From contig JAUJYZ010000929.1 in NCBI GenBank assembly GCA_033675265.1, positions 248,001-312,000 on the forward strand: DNA of 64,000 bases, read 5' to 3'. The stretch comes from Actinostola sp. cb2023 (taxonomy: Eukaryota > Cnidaria > Anthozoa > Actiniaria > Actinostolidae). A program made the position numbers and the translations under genes. The notes under the pieces were generated by a model. It was not told the origin of the DNA, did no database searches, and worked only from the letters and a program-made list of their open reading frames with translations. Within the stretch, counting starts at the first letter, position 1, and the number at the start of each line of letters is the position of its first letter. Below are positions 23,501 to 32,269 of the stretch, one piece after another.

Positions 23501-26500
23501 AGTGAAACCAGTCGCTCGAGCCGCTTGTAATTCTGTCCATCGAGAACATTAACACTAGCTCCCGAGTCGATGATCATAGGAATTTCAATCCCTTCAATGT
23601 TCACAGGCACAGTTTTTCCGATTACTAGTATGCATTGTAAACAAATATTCATCATCCGATGACTCCTGTTTCGTGTCAGCCCCCACGTAGCGAATTCCTT
23701 CAGTGCTAGGGGCACTGCGTCGCCTCGAGTTATTTTGCTTCTCGCTTCGGCAAACTCTTGCAAAATGTCCTGGTTTCTGACAGTTATTACAAGTCTTGCC
23801 TTTCGCAGGACATTCAGGGTCCTTAGGCCTGTGTCCTTCAATTCCACAACAGAAGCATTTATCGTGTTCGTTGCCCTGGTTAGCTTGTGAAACGCGGTGC
23901 TGTGACCTTTGTCGGGACGATTGTTGAACAGCAAGAACTGGCGTGGAAACTTGCTTGCCCTCTATTTCATTCGCTTGATGGTCTGAAGCCTCCATCGACC
24001 TCGCTAGAGTTAGTATGCCATCTAGCGTCAGGTCTGGCTCGCGGAGCATTCGACGGCGCAAACGCGTTGAACTGCATTTATGGATTACTTGATCGCGAAT
24101 CATCTCGTTGACTTTGTCGTCGTAATCACAGTGTTTGGCAAGTCGTCTTAGCCTCGTAACATACGCCGCCATACATTCAGTTGGCTGTTGAACCGCCTGT
24201 CGGAAAGCATGGCGCTCGTAAGGAATGTTTTTCTTAGGCTCGAAGTACTCTGTGAGCTTTGCCAGAGCTGCTGCATAATCTGTTCCCGTTTCTGTAAACG
24301 TATCAAAAACCTCCTGAACCTCTGGTCCAGCGAGATGCAATAACAACGCACGTTGTTGTTTTTTTGTCGGTGATGCCTGAAGCAGTAATGTAGTACTCCA
24401 AACCTTTCACCCATTTCGTCCATCGTGGACCTAGCGTAGTGTCGTCAGCTAGTGGAAATTGTGGGACGGCTGGAAGTTGCCAAGCCGCCATCCTCGTCGC
24501 CAATATAATATTCCTACATTCGTATGAAGTACGTACGCACAGTTGCTCACATTGCTCCAACTACTTTATTCACCCAAACCCAATCTCCTGATATACAATC
24601 AATCACGTGCATGCATGGCTCCTATTACACAATCACATGTACACTATTTATGTAAACACTATAGTAATATACATGGTGAGAGCACAATTGAGGGTTGTCG
24701 CGACTGCATGCCCCGCGATAGAGCTTTTGAATCACTGTTGTCAGAAAACTATACTTCATTCATTCTAACAATAGTGTGCATTGCTGTCAATGTTTCTATT
24801 GTGACTTGAGGGGAACCCTGCATGGATCCCTCCCATGGGAATCATCACAAGAGGGGGACAAAACTGCAACAACACAAAGGATTTCGCAAATAAATGTATT
24901 TTACAGACCGTCTAAAACCCACCAAATACAGCCAATATTGTGGAGAACATTGAGGAGCACTTGCAGAATACCGGCCCCCATCATTCAACTTTTAGTGGCT
25001 CTCTTTGAAAGGGACGCATATATACAATAGGTTTTATTGTTATAAAAGTATGTGGCAGTTTAGCCAACATCAATGTTGAAATCAAACAAACCTCAGCAGA
25101 GAAGATTTGCTTTCAATTTCTATACCTCACGATTCAAAGGCCAATGTTATCAGGAATTGCAGCGTGCAGAAGCCCGAGTAAACGCTAAAGTGCATCTTGG
25201 TGATTATAGAGTTGGTCTCTGACTTTTGATTTGTAAATAGATCTTTCGGCCATTAATCAATGGCCTTCATCAGTATTAATAAAACTGAAACTTTGAAACT
25301 TTACCGGGAGTGTAATAGCCTTAGACATTCCCCATATTAGGATCTTTGGAGAATGGGAGAACCACTTAGATCTTGTGAGTTTCAGTGGCTCTTCTTGGTC
25401 TAACATGCTTCGATTGGCAACCCAGCGGGTGGATGGGCAGACCATTTTTCGCCCTTCCATATCTCATTATATATTCATGTGTATTGTAGGTACTGGTAAT
25501 ATGTCACTATTCTCAGTACCGGAAATAAAGCATGGAAATTAGCATAATAGATATCCCACAATGCATTGCTTGCATATATTAAAGCCACTCCTTCCATTGT
25601 GCTCACTTGTTCCAACGACTTCAAGAGTGTTGGTCGGCTACCCACCCTCCCACCCCCTGCATGACGTGGTGCGTTACCTCATACGTATGAATATACCGCT
25701 GTCCACTCTCGTGGACAGCAGACATTTTTCGCCCTTCCATATCTCATTATATATTCATGTGTATTGTAGGTACTGGTAATATGTCACTATCCGTATCGTC
25801 ATTTTCTTGTTGCTGACCTGAGACAGATGAGTTAAAATACACGTGTTCATGCAAATTGATCAGTAAAAAGCGCGCGAATTTATGCGCATGCGCGAATTGA
25901 ACACAGTAAGCATGAGAGGCAACTTACTTTCTGTTATGAAATCGTCGGGAAGCTGTTTTGGCGCATGCTTCCGTTTTTCGCCAATGGGTGTCTGTTTCCA
26001 TGGCTCTACATATTCGTGTTGTCGAATCTGCTTTAAGTAGGCCTTGCTATCTGTATAAATAGGTTGTTGTTACATTTATGGTTTTCAATTATTTGTATAT
26101 CAAGGACGGGAAAGCGATTTCCGAAGAGATCAAAGCATTATCTTTAATTAAAATTTTACTATAGTGCTATAATGGAGCTGTTTATTTAGGATAACATCAC
26201 TTTTGTAATTTTCTATTCAGTAAAAGAACAGATTCGGTTATTTTATAGTTCTGATTGACATGTATTTATCTTTTTGGGGTCTACCCAACATACCAAAAAT
26301 AACGGCCACATATATATGGTATATAAAACTATTGGAAATAATCCAATCTACGTATACGGTGAACTGTACCTCAACAGGAGCCCTCAATGGTTAAACTATC
26401 GGCTATAAACGATACTTTCAAGCTTTGTCCGTAATTAAAGCCATTGATATAGAAAGTTGTATTTCATGATGATGAATGTAGAGGACTGAAGTGATCATTA

Positions 26501-27047
26501 TGAAAGTTAAGTTCGTTAAGGACGTTAAGTTACTGTAAAAAATACTTCATTCTCTGTTGATAATGATGACATGCGGTCGTCGAAACGTCCAGTTCATATC
26601 ACTAATTTTTCTTATCAAATGTTTTACGAAACCTATACTTATTTATTTTTCAAGCGTGGAAATGCTTTGAATGGTACCGATTCCGGCTGAAACAACATCA
26701 TAAGAAAGCCAAAATTATTATAGGTATGATAGTTACGCGGTCATGATATGGCGCGCGAATTCAAACACTCACAAAATGGAATGCCGATACTGTATGGCTA
26801 TAAAATACTTTAAAACTTTAATATAAATACATTGTGACATAGTGTCCTCAATTGCTACTCATAGTCGCTTACCTCCTAACTTTAGAATAGTTGCGGGAGA
26901 TGTTTCTTCCTTGGGATCCCATTCAGTATCGTAGGTATTCCCAACTTCAACATCCTTAGCCTTTATGCAAGAAGTCTGGATTACTTGCCAACAATCTGGT
27001 TTTGGGTCGCTAAGCCAGTGCACCAATACGAATTTAGGAGTAGCCAT
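11552..27047 (-). CDS. BEN-domain-like host gene, six exons
   Basis: Exons: 27047-26873 (Met start, MATPKFVLVHWLSD, GTAAGC donor); 26050-25928 (joins in phase, KAYLKQIRQHEYVEPW, GTAAGT donor); about 16233-15973 (acidic/Ser-rich, then coiled coil RIAALEAEVDKLRSQLE, GTGCGT donor); 14032-13929 (VHRSTPSAVSLPEDVPQYGK, GTAAGT donor); 12117-11801 (GIWIDNMALNA ... RHLLDKFFPQM ... DKDIVEAL); 11693 to stop at 11552. Phases agree at four of the junctions. The exon-five pattern (W, helical K/S-rich stretch, LLDxxF, L-D-K-D-I-V-E-A) matches BEN domains, DNA-binding modules of chromatin regulators; a nuclear role is inferred. Three one-base shifts break the frame: near 16055, near 11945, and in the A10 run near 11660. 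It is either a recent pseudogene or assembly indels. The 5' edge of exon three is uncertain. Introns are full of transposons. Confidence 0.68.
12178..12394. repeat. MITE, copy 1
   Basis: Inverted ends of 60-85 bases with small indels, centred on GCATTCCCAGACCGAAGTGC and its complement. It lies in intron four of the BEN-like gene. A second copy is at 60391-60495 in the opposite orientation. Confidence 0.75.
12428..13842. repeat. TTAA-flanked element with nested TIR element
   Basis: Outer ends GAGGTCACACGACCCCTACC and its near complement GGTAGGGTCATGTGACCTC are each flanked by TTAA (12424-12427, 13843-13846). Inside, a second perfect 16-base inverted pair ATCAGGGTACCCCAAA lies at 12785-12800 and 13799-13814, so one element seems nested in another. 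A 133-codon minus frame (13301-12900) has no recognisable motif. Part of the right side (about 13700-13770) resembles an arm of the 10828-11522 element. All within a host intron. Confidence 0.65.
14316..15898 (+). mobile_element. 5'-truncated LINE with target duplication and poly(A)
   Basis: An A-rich tail (15871-15898) ends the element. The same 10 bases, AACTGTTTCA, flank it at 14306-14315 and 15897-15906, a target-site duplication made by target-primed reverse transcription. The 3' untranslated part is 15616-15870. It inserted in intron three of the BEN-like gene, antisense to it. Only the C-terminal part of ORF2 was copied. Confidence 0.85.
14317..15615 (+). CDS. LINE ORF2, C-terminal part
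   Basis: The frame is open from the truncation point; the first Met at 14377 is internal. It begins in the RT thumb region (RLLFDFLWNGRDKVKR, DEGGLKM) and runs about 430 codons. Near residue 291 from that Met it has LCTFCENTEESLEHLF followed by SC, the C-x2-C ... H-x4-C zinc-binding pattern (zf-RVT) that follows RT in L1-like elements. There is no endonuclease and no RT catalytic core. The frame is otherwise unbroken, so the insertion is fairly young. It cannot be active because its 5' part is missing. Confidence 0.82.
   Translation, partial: SQISIDKATIDNASRLLFDFLWNGRDKVKRTVMISDLDEGGLKMSHIDSIIKAQRIMCLIKFITNYNSTWKWFLGQYLCSVGGSFLLNCCFDIKHLNIGLPKYYHECLETWSSLLATSKPETHIEILNEVIWNNKNICITNRSIYNNKLFNMGIVKIGNILDQCGKLKSFEIFKQDLPGITLADYFLLIGIVQSLPPDWKIILKKNIPLSKRINSDVVIQIQLNKKRIITHKITSKLLYSEFVTQSISSPTAVRKYETIYSNTNFNWQKIFTLPVKISLDTKSREFQFKILHRILYTNYLGFKMKITSSNLCTFCENTEESLEHLFVSCKHTRFYWIKIKNWLNSLGYNVASFSEIDIVFGQWDNESNNSITIIFLILTAKQVIYKCRSLKIKPSLDILIVKLKQIKQIEYFIARRRDKMLDYQKKRENINV
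16292..16440. repeat. Dispersed repeat, copy 1
   Basis: Matches 25508-25638 almost base for base, from CTATTCTCAGTACCGG to GTGTTGGTCGG, apart from a four-base indel. It carries a TATATTAAA box about 60 bases before its end. It may be a promoter-bearing piece of an LTR or other retroelement; no coding part is attached. It directly abuts exon three of the BEN-like gene. Confidence 0.7.
16665..17165. repeat. 30-bp minisatellite of hairpin units
   Basis: About 15 units of 30 bases: CAGTCGAGAGCGACTG plus a spacer like TGGGAGCAGAACTC. Each unit holds CAGTCG-AGAG-CGACTG, a six-base stem with a four-base loop. The left half is regular and the right half degenerates. Because 30 is a multiple of three, several frames on both strands stay open and give artificial ten-residue repeats. 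Located in intron two of the BEN-like gene. Confidence 0.88.
17166..20217. other. Intronic DNA without recognised genes
   Basis: Short frames of up to 138 codons show no domain. Small repeats: GCAAATTTGAGAGTAAGTTT twice (17345-17398); a CTCGGGC/GCCCGAG inverted pair (18868-18891); TTTGGTATTTCC twice (19215-19248). Confidence 0.4.
20223..20382 (-). repeat. 3' LTR of the gypsy element
   Basis: 160 bases, identical by eye to the copy at 24504-24663. Contains the palindromes CACGTG and TGCATGCATG-like runs. Confidence 0.93.
20383..20394 (-). other. Polypurine tract
   Basis: On the minus strand TCAAAGGAGGGA directly precedes the 3' LTR, the expected primer for plus-strand synthesis. Confidence 0.75.
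20557..23645 (-). CDS. pol: Gypsy Pol polyprotein (PR-RT-RH-INT)
   Basis: The open frame extends to 23934, but its first 100 residues overlap gag and look noncoding. Real Pol similarity starts near 23640 (VIGKTVPVN). Domains in order: aspartic protease with DSGAS; RT with KLDLRWGYHQVELHP and a catalytic NISDDIIVFG (SDD in place of the usual YxDD, also found in other metazoan gypsy clades); RNase H with VDASPVGLGAILLQ and TEKEALAVVWG; integrase with an H-H-C-C finger (HEGHQG ... CIPCQ) and the D-D-E triad (HIDLCGPF, TSDNGSN, VERFNRT). No chromodomain is visible. Pol is in the +1 frame relative to gag, the shift falling near CGGAAAAAC at about 23621, so a frameshift-fused Gag-Pol is expected. 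No stops. Confidence 0.93.
23594..24491 (-). CDS. gag: Gypsy Gag with zinc knuckles, one frameshift
   Basis: The start is Met 24491 (MAAWQLPAVPQFPLADD), overlapping the primer-binding site. The first 42 codons run to a T7/A7 homopolymer at 24359-24365. After it the reading moves one base into the frame that is open to 23594 (LLLHLAGPEVQEVFDTF ... RRLAKHCDYDDKVNEM). The C-terminus holds two CCHC-type knuckles, CFCCGIEGHRPKDPEC and CNNCQKPGHFARVC, that bind genomic RNA. Gag forms the particle shell. With an otherwise young element the homopolymer shift may be an assembly error; if real, this copy cannot make full Gag. Confidence 0.85.
24484..24503 (-). other. Primer-binding site
   Basis: Minus-strand TGGCGACGAGGATGGCGG lies two bases inside the 5' LTR. 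TGG pairs with the tRNA 3' CCA end. The tRNA species is not assigned. Confidence 0.7.
24504..24663 (-). repeat. 5' LTR of the gypsy element
   Basis: Identical to the 3' LTR over 160 bases. Followed outside by the target duplication GTAAT. Confidence 0.93.
24669..25442. other. Intronic DNA, nothing recognised
   Basis: No conserved frame. A short inverted pair, TTAATCAATGGCC with GGCCATTG-like sequence, lies near 25250. Confidence 0.4.
25443..25790. repeat. 68-bp direct repeats around a repeat insertion
   Basis: The identical 68 bases from CATTTTTCGCCCTTCCATAT to TAATATGTCACTAT occur at 25443-25510 and 25723-25790. Between them is copy 2 of the dispersed repeat (25508-25638), then 84 bases with a TCCACTCTCGTGGA palindrome. 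A 68-base flank is far too long for an ordinary transposon target duplication; tandem duplication or recombination is likelier. Confidence 0.8.
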
Positions 27048-27247
27048 GTTTAAAATATTAAAAGTATAAAGAGTTCTTGAAAGTAAAAATCTTGCAATCA
27101 CCACAGAGTCGGAGAAAGTGGTGCGGTTTTCCGCTCTCGATCTGTTCAAACAGTGCGCGCTTGTAGTATGGTTTAACCAATGAAACTATCAGAAATGCAT
27201 GGAGTTGATTGGATAAGTATTTTCGCGCTCTGTTGCAAATCAATTTC

Positions 27248-27435
27248 TGACTATTTCCAAAGACGGACCGACTCAGCCTCGTGACGATCCGAGTCGATCG
27301 GAGTCCGATCGTCATGATTTTACAGGGGCTCTACACCAAAGCGTAGTGTTTTTTTCTAAGTGCCACGACCTGTCTTTTTGGAAAGACGGATCGTCAAGCT
27401 GTTATGACGATCCGACTCACGGCGTGTGTATTGGA
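27248..27435. repeat. Cluster of CGATCCGACTC words
   Basis: GACGATCCGA, GATCGGAGTCC and GACGATCCGACTC recur in both orientations upstream of the BEN-like gene start. Possibly a degraded inverted-repeat element. Boundaries unclear. Confidence 0.35.
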
Positions 27436-27479
27436 CAACCCTCATTATGGAAAGATCTCCAACCAGTATACCACTTCAT

Positions 27480-28245
27480 CTACTGCCACAAAACTGTGAC
27501 ATGCCTTCTCAAATCTAGCTTGCAGCCATCCACCATACCAACCTACAGGCGAGCTTGGAAACGTTATGGTAATTTTTCCCTTCATATTTTTGGTCAATAG
27601 GTTTTCAGGATTGCTATATCTCCAGCTAACCTAGCATTTTATATTGCATATCTGTTTGACGAAAAAATGCAGCCCTGCTACAGTAAATACATATGTTTCG
27701 GCTATAGGATATTCGCATAGGTTGGCGGATGAAGAAGACCCAACAAATGTAAATGTTATTAAGGAGATGTTGAAAGGCTTTGGTAAGCTCATGGCCCGCT
27801 GTGATTCCCGACTGCTTATTACAATTCCAATATTACACAAAATCTTCAAGAGCTGTACCTCCACGCCAGAGTATGACACACGACTTGTTCAAAGCATTGT
27901 GTGCTGTGGCATTTTTAGCCTTTTTGCGCGTAGGAGAAATTACAGCCACTAAGCAGTCAATGGAAGTACTTCAGCTAAGTTACTAATGCTGTCAACCGGC
28001 ACGGGATCAGTAGAGGCACTGAAGCTTACATTCCTGACATTTAAGCATCATTACAACTCTCGGTCTGTCTCGTTAGTTTTATCTCGCCAGCCTGACGTTT
28101 GTCCAGTAAAATTGTTACTAGAATACATGGTTTTGAGAGGCAATTGCCCGTGACCTCTGTTCCAACATCTTGACCCCATGGATCTACTGACACTGAAATA
28201 CGGTTGCTAGGGCGGTGGAAGTATGACGCATTCAAAAAGTACATT
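27480..28245 (+). pseudogene. Solo tyrosine recombinase relic
   Basis: Pieces in several frames follow the order of an integrase-like YR. Core-binding part: LQPSTIPTYRRAWKRYGNF, FRIAISPANLAFYIAYLFDEK, SPATVNTYVSAIGYSHRLAD. Box I with the catalytic Arg: FLAFLRVGEITA (near 27930). Last helix with the presumed Tyr: RLLGRWKYDAFKKYIRI (near 28230). The H-x-x-R box expected just before that helix is missing, so the gene is dead. There is no RT next to it; it could be a Crypton-like or Ngaro remnant. Confidence 0.75.
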
Positions 28246-28785
28246 CGTATAGTATACCGAGTCTTTCCAATAGGCCAACTAACCAGCTTTCAAGCTGTTT
28301 TGCCATGTGGGTGTATGGAGGCTGGCTGGAAGTACGTATTGCCTACCATACAGTGCGGCTTGCAGGGGCAGCTGTACTTGAGCCAAAAACATGTGTTACA
28401 GTTACAGGTTACCAACTCACAGGGGCAGTTGCTTGCTGTTCGCTCGCATTACTGTTGCATGACACTAATATCAACTGTTTATCAGAGTCGACAATTTGCA
28501 GGGGCATTTTGTGTTGATCATGACTGAATACGTTTATTAGGCGTAATCTTTAGCTATGTGTCTGCTCATTACATTGCCTAATTTCTTTCTATCTTTCTTC
28601 CAAAGTCATTATTGGTCATATATCACAGACGATTAACAGGGGCATTTGTCTTGGTTGCAGTGGCAGTTGCTTTATTATTGTCGTAATTGCTGTCATGGCT
28701 TGGGTTGGGATGTTCTATTTTGCCCTCACCTTTGCTGGGTTCGGTAAATTAAAAAGCACCATTTTATTTGCTATTCTTGTAAAAT
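28246..28785. other. No gene recognised
   Basis: The word CAGGGGCA recurs five times (28353 to 28645). Two overlapping plus frames (107 and 70 codons) have no motif. Confidence 0.4.
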
Positions 28786-29041
28786 TTAAAAATTAAACGA
28801 GACTTACCTGTAAGGTGAAGTTTGATTGTAATTCTACGAGTTATTGGTCAGGAGCGAAGAAGTCATGTGAGAGAGCACATGGAAAGCGAACAGTCAGTTT
28901 TTAAAAAGGTTTTGCGAATGGCCATTCCCATTCATTCAGGGTAGGGTATGCGGTGGGCACATGACTTCTTCGCTACTGACCAATAACTCGTAGAATTACA
29001 ATCAAACTTCACCTTACAGGTAAGTCTCGTTTAATTTTTAA
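28786..29041. repeat. Inverted-repeat element related to the DIRS ends
   Basis: Arms 28786-28856 and 28973-29041 are complementary. The inner part (28835-28901: TCTACGAGTTATTGGTCAGG ... GAGAGCACATGGAAAGCGAA) is a diverged copy of the right end of the adjacent DIRS-like element. It may be an internally deleted DIRS relative or the internal complementary region of the element. The arms contain TTACAG/GTAAGT. Confidence 0.7.
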
Positions 29042-29086
29042 ATTCTACTTCGTCATTGGTCTAAGTCGCTACGAAGTCACGTGAGA
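29042..29086 (-). repeat. DIRS inverted terminal repeat, downstream end
   Basis: 45 bases, perfect complement of 35121-35165. Confidence 0.9.
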
Positions 29087-29170
29087 TTTCAAAGCAATGG
29101 CCATGAGCATGGTTTATACATGGCTAACATATTAAGACAGGACATAATAATAATAATTATGCCAATATTT

Positions 29171-30160
29171 TTATTCAACAGCAACTGCTTTCAAAAGGTT
29201 ATAACCAAAATTATCTGAATCATTATCTGTGATTGGTTTGTCATAAAACTTTCTAAAAGTTCCAACATTGGCCCATCCGGCAGCATTCATGATTGTCTTC
29301 ACTGGCATGTTAGCAGCTTTAGCAGCGGATGTTGAGGCCGATCGTGTGCTATGCGCACCATAGTCATTAATGTTAATACCAGCATTCTCTAAGACCTTCT
29401 TTAGCCAACGACTAATAGTATCAGAAGATACAGGCTTGAAAGGTTTGCAGTAACTTAGTAACAATTGTGAATGAGTACCCCTTATCAACTTGGTACGTTC
29501 AATATATTCCTTAAGAAGTGTAACAACACATAACGGTTTATCTTCATCAAATGCTCGGAGTTCTAGACGCCCAAGGTGTTTTCCTGGCCTGGAGGTTTTG
29601 AGTAGCTTTTGTATGTAAAATATACAGTTTCCATCTGAAAGAGTCATGGCAGAGATATCCAATGCATGAATTGTTTGGCACCTTTGGCCTGACAGAAGCG
29701 CAATCAACATGGTTGTCTTTAGTGTTAAGTTCATTATGCTTAGGTTTTCTGGAGGGTGTAGCGTTTTCAAATGCTTGAGGACTATAGAGACATCCCAGAT
29801 CTCCTGGTAACGTGGGAGTGATGGTCGTGTAGTGTAGACACCTCTAAGGAACTTTGTCACCAGTGGGTGATTACCAAATGTGCAGCCTTCAGGTGGGAAT
29901 ATAACATTGGACAATGCAGAGCGGGCAGTATTGATAGCACTGTAGGAAAGCTGCTTTTGGTAGAGTTCACTTAGAAAATTTAGTCCATCTATGACAGATG
30001 ATGAAACTGGATTAATTTCCCGTTCACCACAGTACAGTTCCCATCTCTGGAGGTATGATTTATACTGTTTTTGAGTTCCAGATTTCCAGGCCTGAAGTAT
30101 GACATCTGAAGCTGTCTCTGATAGTCCCTGATCTGTGAGGAGTCCCCTGACAAGTGGCAT
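29171..30160 (-). CDS. DIRS tyrosine recombinase, intact
   Basis: 329 codons, a full-length frame. N-terminal core-binding domain (WKSGTQKQYKSYLQRW, SAINTARSALSNVIFPPEG). Box I around residue 160 (ALLSGQRCQTIHALD, catalytic Arg). Box II GAHSTRSASTSAA (H-x-x-R). The last helix is GWANVGTFRKFYDKP, with the Tyr nucleophile in FRKFY. All catalytic residues are present. It would integrate the circular cDNA without target duplication. The upstream frame (30435-29989) encodes the linker from RNase H. Confidence 0.92.
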   Translation of the reverse strand: MPLVRGLLTDQGLSETASDVILQAWKSGTQKQYKSYLQRWELYCGEREINPVSSSVIDGLNFLSELYQKQLSYSAINTARSALSNVIFPPEGCTFGNHPLVTKFLRGVYTTRPSLPRYQEIWDVSIVLKHLKTLHPPENLSIMNLTLKTTMLIALLSGQRCQTIHALDISAMTLSDGNCIFYIQKLLKTSRPGKHLGRLELRAFDEDKPLCVVTLLKEYIERTKLIRGTHSQLLLSYCKPFKPVSSDTISRWLKKVLENAGININDYGAHSTRSASTSAAKAANMPVKTIMNAAGWANVGTFRKFYDKPITDNDSDNFGYNLLKAVAVE

Positions 30161-30410
30161 AGTAGAAGCTTTAATGTCTTGTGCAATGGGTGAATCAGTT
30201 CTGTGTTTGATGGCAGTTGTAGAGTGTCCTTTTGCCTGGGGAGGATAAGAGGAGGTGCAATAAGCATATTAGCAAGGTATGGCCACCACGGTTGAGTTGG
30301 CCAGTGTGGCACAACAATAAGCCCTGTTGCTTTGTCTTCCTGCACTTTCTGCAGAACCTTCTGAATTATACAGAAAGGGGGGAACGCATAGAAACAAAAA
30401 TCTCTCCAGG

Positions 30411-32269
30411 CTATGTGCACGGAGTTGATACCCAAGCGTGTTACAAGCGTGCCTCAGCGCACCTCAGCGCACTTAGCGGGTGTTTTTGAATTACTGACCC
30501 GCTCAGCGTGCATTCCAATTGATAACGAGTTTCAAATTGCACGCTCTAACCCGCTGAAGGTAAACACGCTGAGCGGGCCTCGAAACCTGCTCTGCGTATA
30601 TTAAATAAAATGTACAATGTACATAGACAACTTTCATTAATAAACGCTAAAGAAAGTATCTCAGTTGTGATTTCAACAAGCCCTCAACGATGAGTCATGC
30701 ATGTCCAATTTCAATTTTGGATTTACCGGACAATGTAACATTGTATATTCTTTATATTCCCGGTATATTATGAGTATTCTGTCGTCTCGTGTTTGTAAGT
30801 CGTGGAAAGAAATTGCCGATAGTGCTACTGTAGATATTGATTTTTAGATTCTAAGATTCTCAACTAGCCCTTTTGCACGGGCTTTGGCAATAATTTACGG
30901 CTAGACTTGGAAGAATCTAGAAGAATCTATTGTAATATTCGTCATTCTCAAAGAGTGCCGCTACAAGAGCTTGATGTTTAATAAATGTAACTGTGATAAT
31001 CTTAGTGAAGATGGTATTTAGTCGAAACCAAAAATGTTCCACACTTGACGGTCAATTTGTCACTACCAACTTTTACTGAGAGTAGAGAAATGGCGAGTGT
31101 GTTTCCACTAAGCCGCGGTATTGCAGAAACATGCAAAGTAAGGAAATTGACACAACTTCGGCGTTCGCCGTTTTCTAGCACTGAATCTAATTAACTCATT
31201 TTTTACTGACTTTTGCATATTTTATTGTGAGTCTTGGAATATAGACGTAGCAGCTAAGGATGGATGTAGAGGAAAGCTTTGGATGAGCATTTTATCGCAA
31301 TCGGTACCTGACGTAAACATGCGCCATTACGTGTTTGTTTATCTTTACGAGCGGACTTTATACGCATTGTAAACTCCCTGAGGAAGTCTGTTGATTACAA
31401 ATGAAAGGCGTAGGATAAAGAATAAGTTTATTTGATAGGGAAAGTAACAATTACTGTTCTATTATTATATACCTTTTCACAGCGTGCTTCGAACACGCTG
31501 AACCCGGTCAGAGCGTGCACGCATGGCCGTGCGTTGCGGGTACCAGGACCCGCTCTTATCTACTTGGAGAAGCACGCTCTGAGCGTGTGTTTATTTTGTG
31601 GTTTAAACACGCTCTAGCGCACCTTTGAGCGTGCAAGTTTGATGCGCTCCAGCGTGCTGTTTAACTGAAATCGATAGAAGACAACGTAATGGCGGACATC
31701 ATGTTTACGGTACATAAAAATCGCAATTTACATGCATTTAATCAGGCCAATCAATCGAAAAGCATGGATTCTGGATAAGAGATGATATGTCTAAGTTTTC
31801 TGTCGGTAAGTTTTACTAATTATTTGGCTCACTCGGATGATATCCGCGATTTAGTTTTCACCATTCCGATAGGAGGACAAATGTTTTGATACCGAAAAAG
31901 TCTGTGAATAATTTTATGTCCGCTTGCATGCAATAACTTATTATTTGGATGAAAAGAACAATTTATGTCGATACCTATGGCGTGATTTATTTTTGATTTC
32001 GCGTAAAAGCGAAATTGTTATTTACAATATTCTGATGCTGATTGTCGTAATGTAACGCACGATTTATACATTTCTCTTCAAATTGATCAATTTTTTCGTT
32101 CTTATTTCTATGTACTTTCAAAACAAAGAATTCCTAATAAATATTTAGGTGCTAATTAATGATTCTATGAAAAAAATTTCGAGATTACCTCCCAACATTT
32201 ACAAGAAAAATTGTTTTGAACCGTTCATCTGGCTCACTATCGCTTGGGTGTCAACACCGTGCACATAGC
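30411..32269. mobile_element. Non-autonomous DNA transposon in the DIRS element
   Basis: Terminal inverted repeats of about 28 bases with two mismatches begin CTATGTGCACGG. They are flanked by the 7-bp duplication CTCCAGG (30404-30410, 32270-32276). Removing it restores the DIRS reading HISW-RDFCFYAFPPF. Both subterminal regions (30433-30600, 31480-31665) are packed with AGCGTG/CACGCT and GCGGG words in both orientations, which look like transposase-binding sites. No transposase frame was found in the middle. The superfamily is not assigned. Confidence 0.82.

Larger units (their letters stand above)
20223..24663 (-). mobile_element. Complete Ty3/gypsy LTR retrotransposon
   Basis: Identical 160-bp LTRs (20223-20382 and 24504-24663) are flanked by the 5-bp duplication GTAAT (20218-20222, 24664-24668). 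On the minus strand the element starts TATAGTGTTTAC and ends ATATTATA, so the termini are TATA...TATA rather than TG...CA. A TGGCGACGAGGATGG primer-binding site follows the 5' LTR, and a purine tract AAAGGAGGGA precedes the 3' LTR. Pol is a single open frame of over 1,000 codons. Identical LTRs and an intact pol mean a recent insertion, here in intron two of the BEN-like gene. Confidence 0.93.

Noticed and set aside
23646..23934. N-terminal 100 residues of the gypsy pol frame
   Set aside because: They overlap gag in another frame and look random; Pol similarity starts only near 23640.
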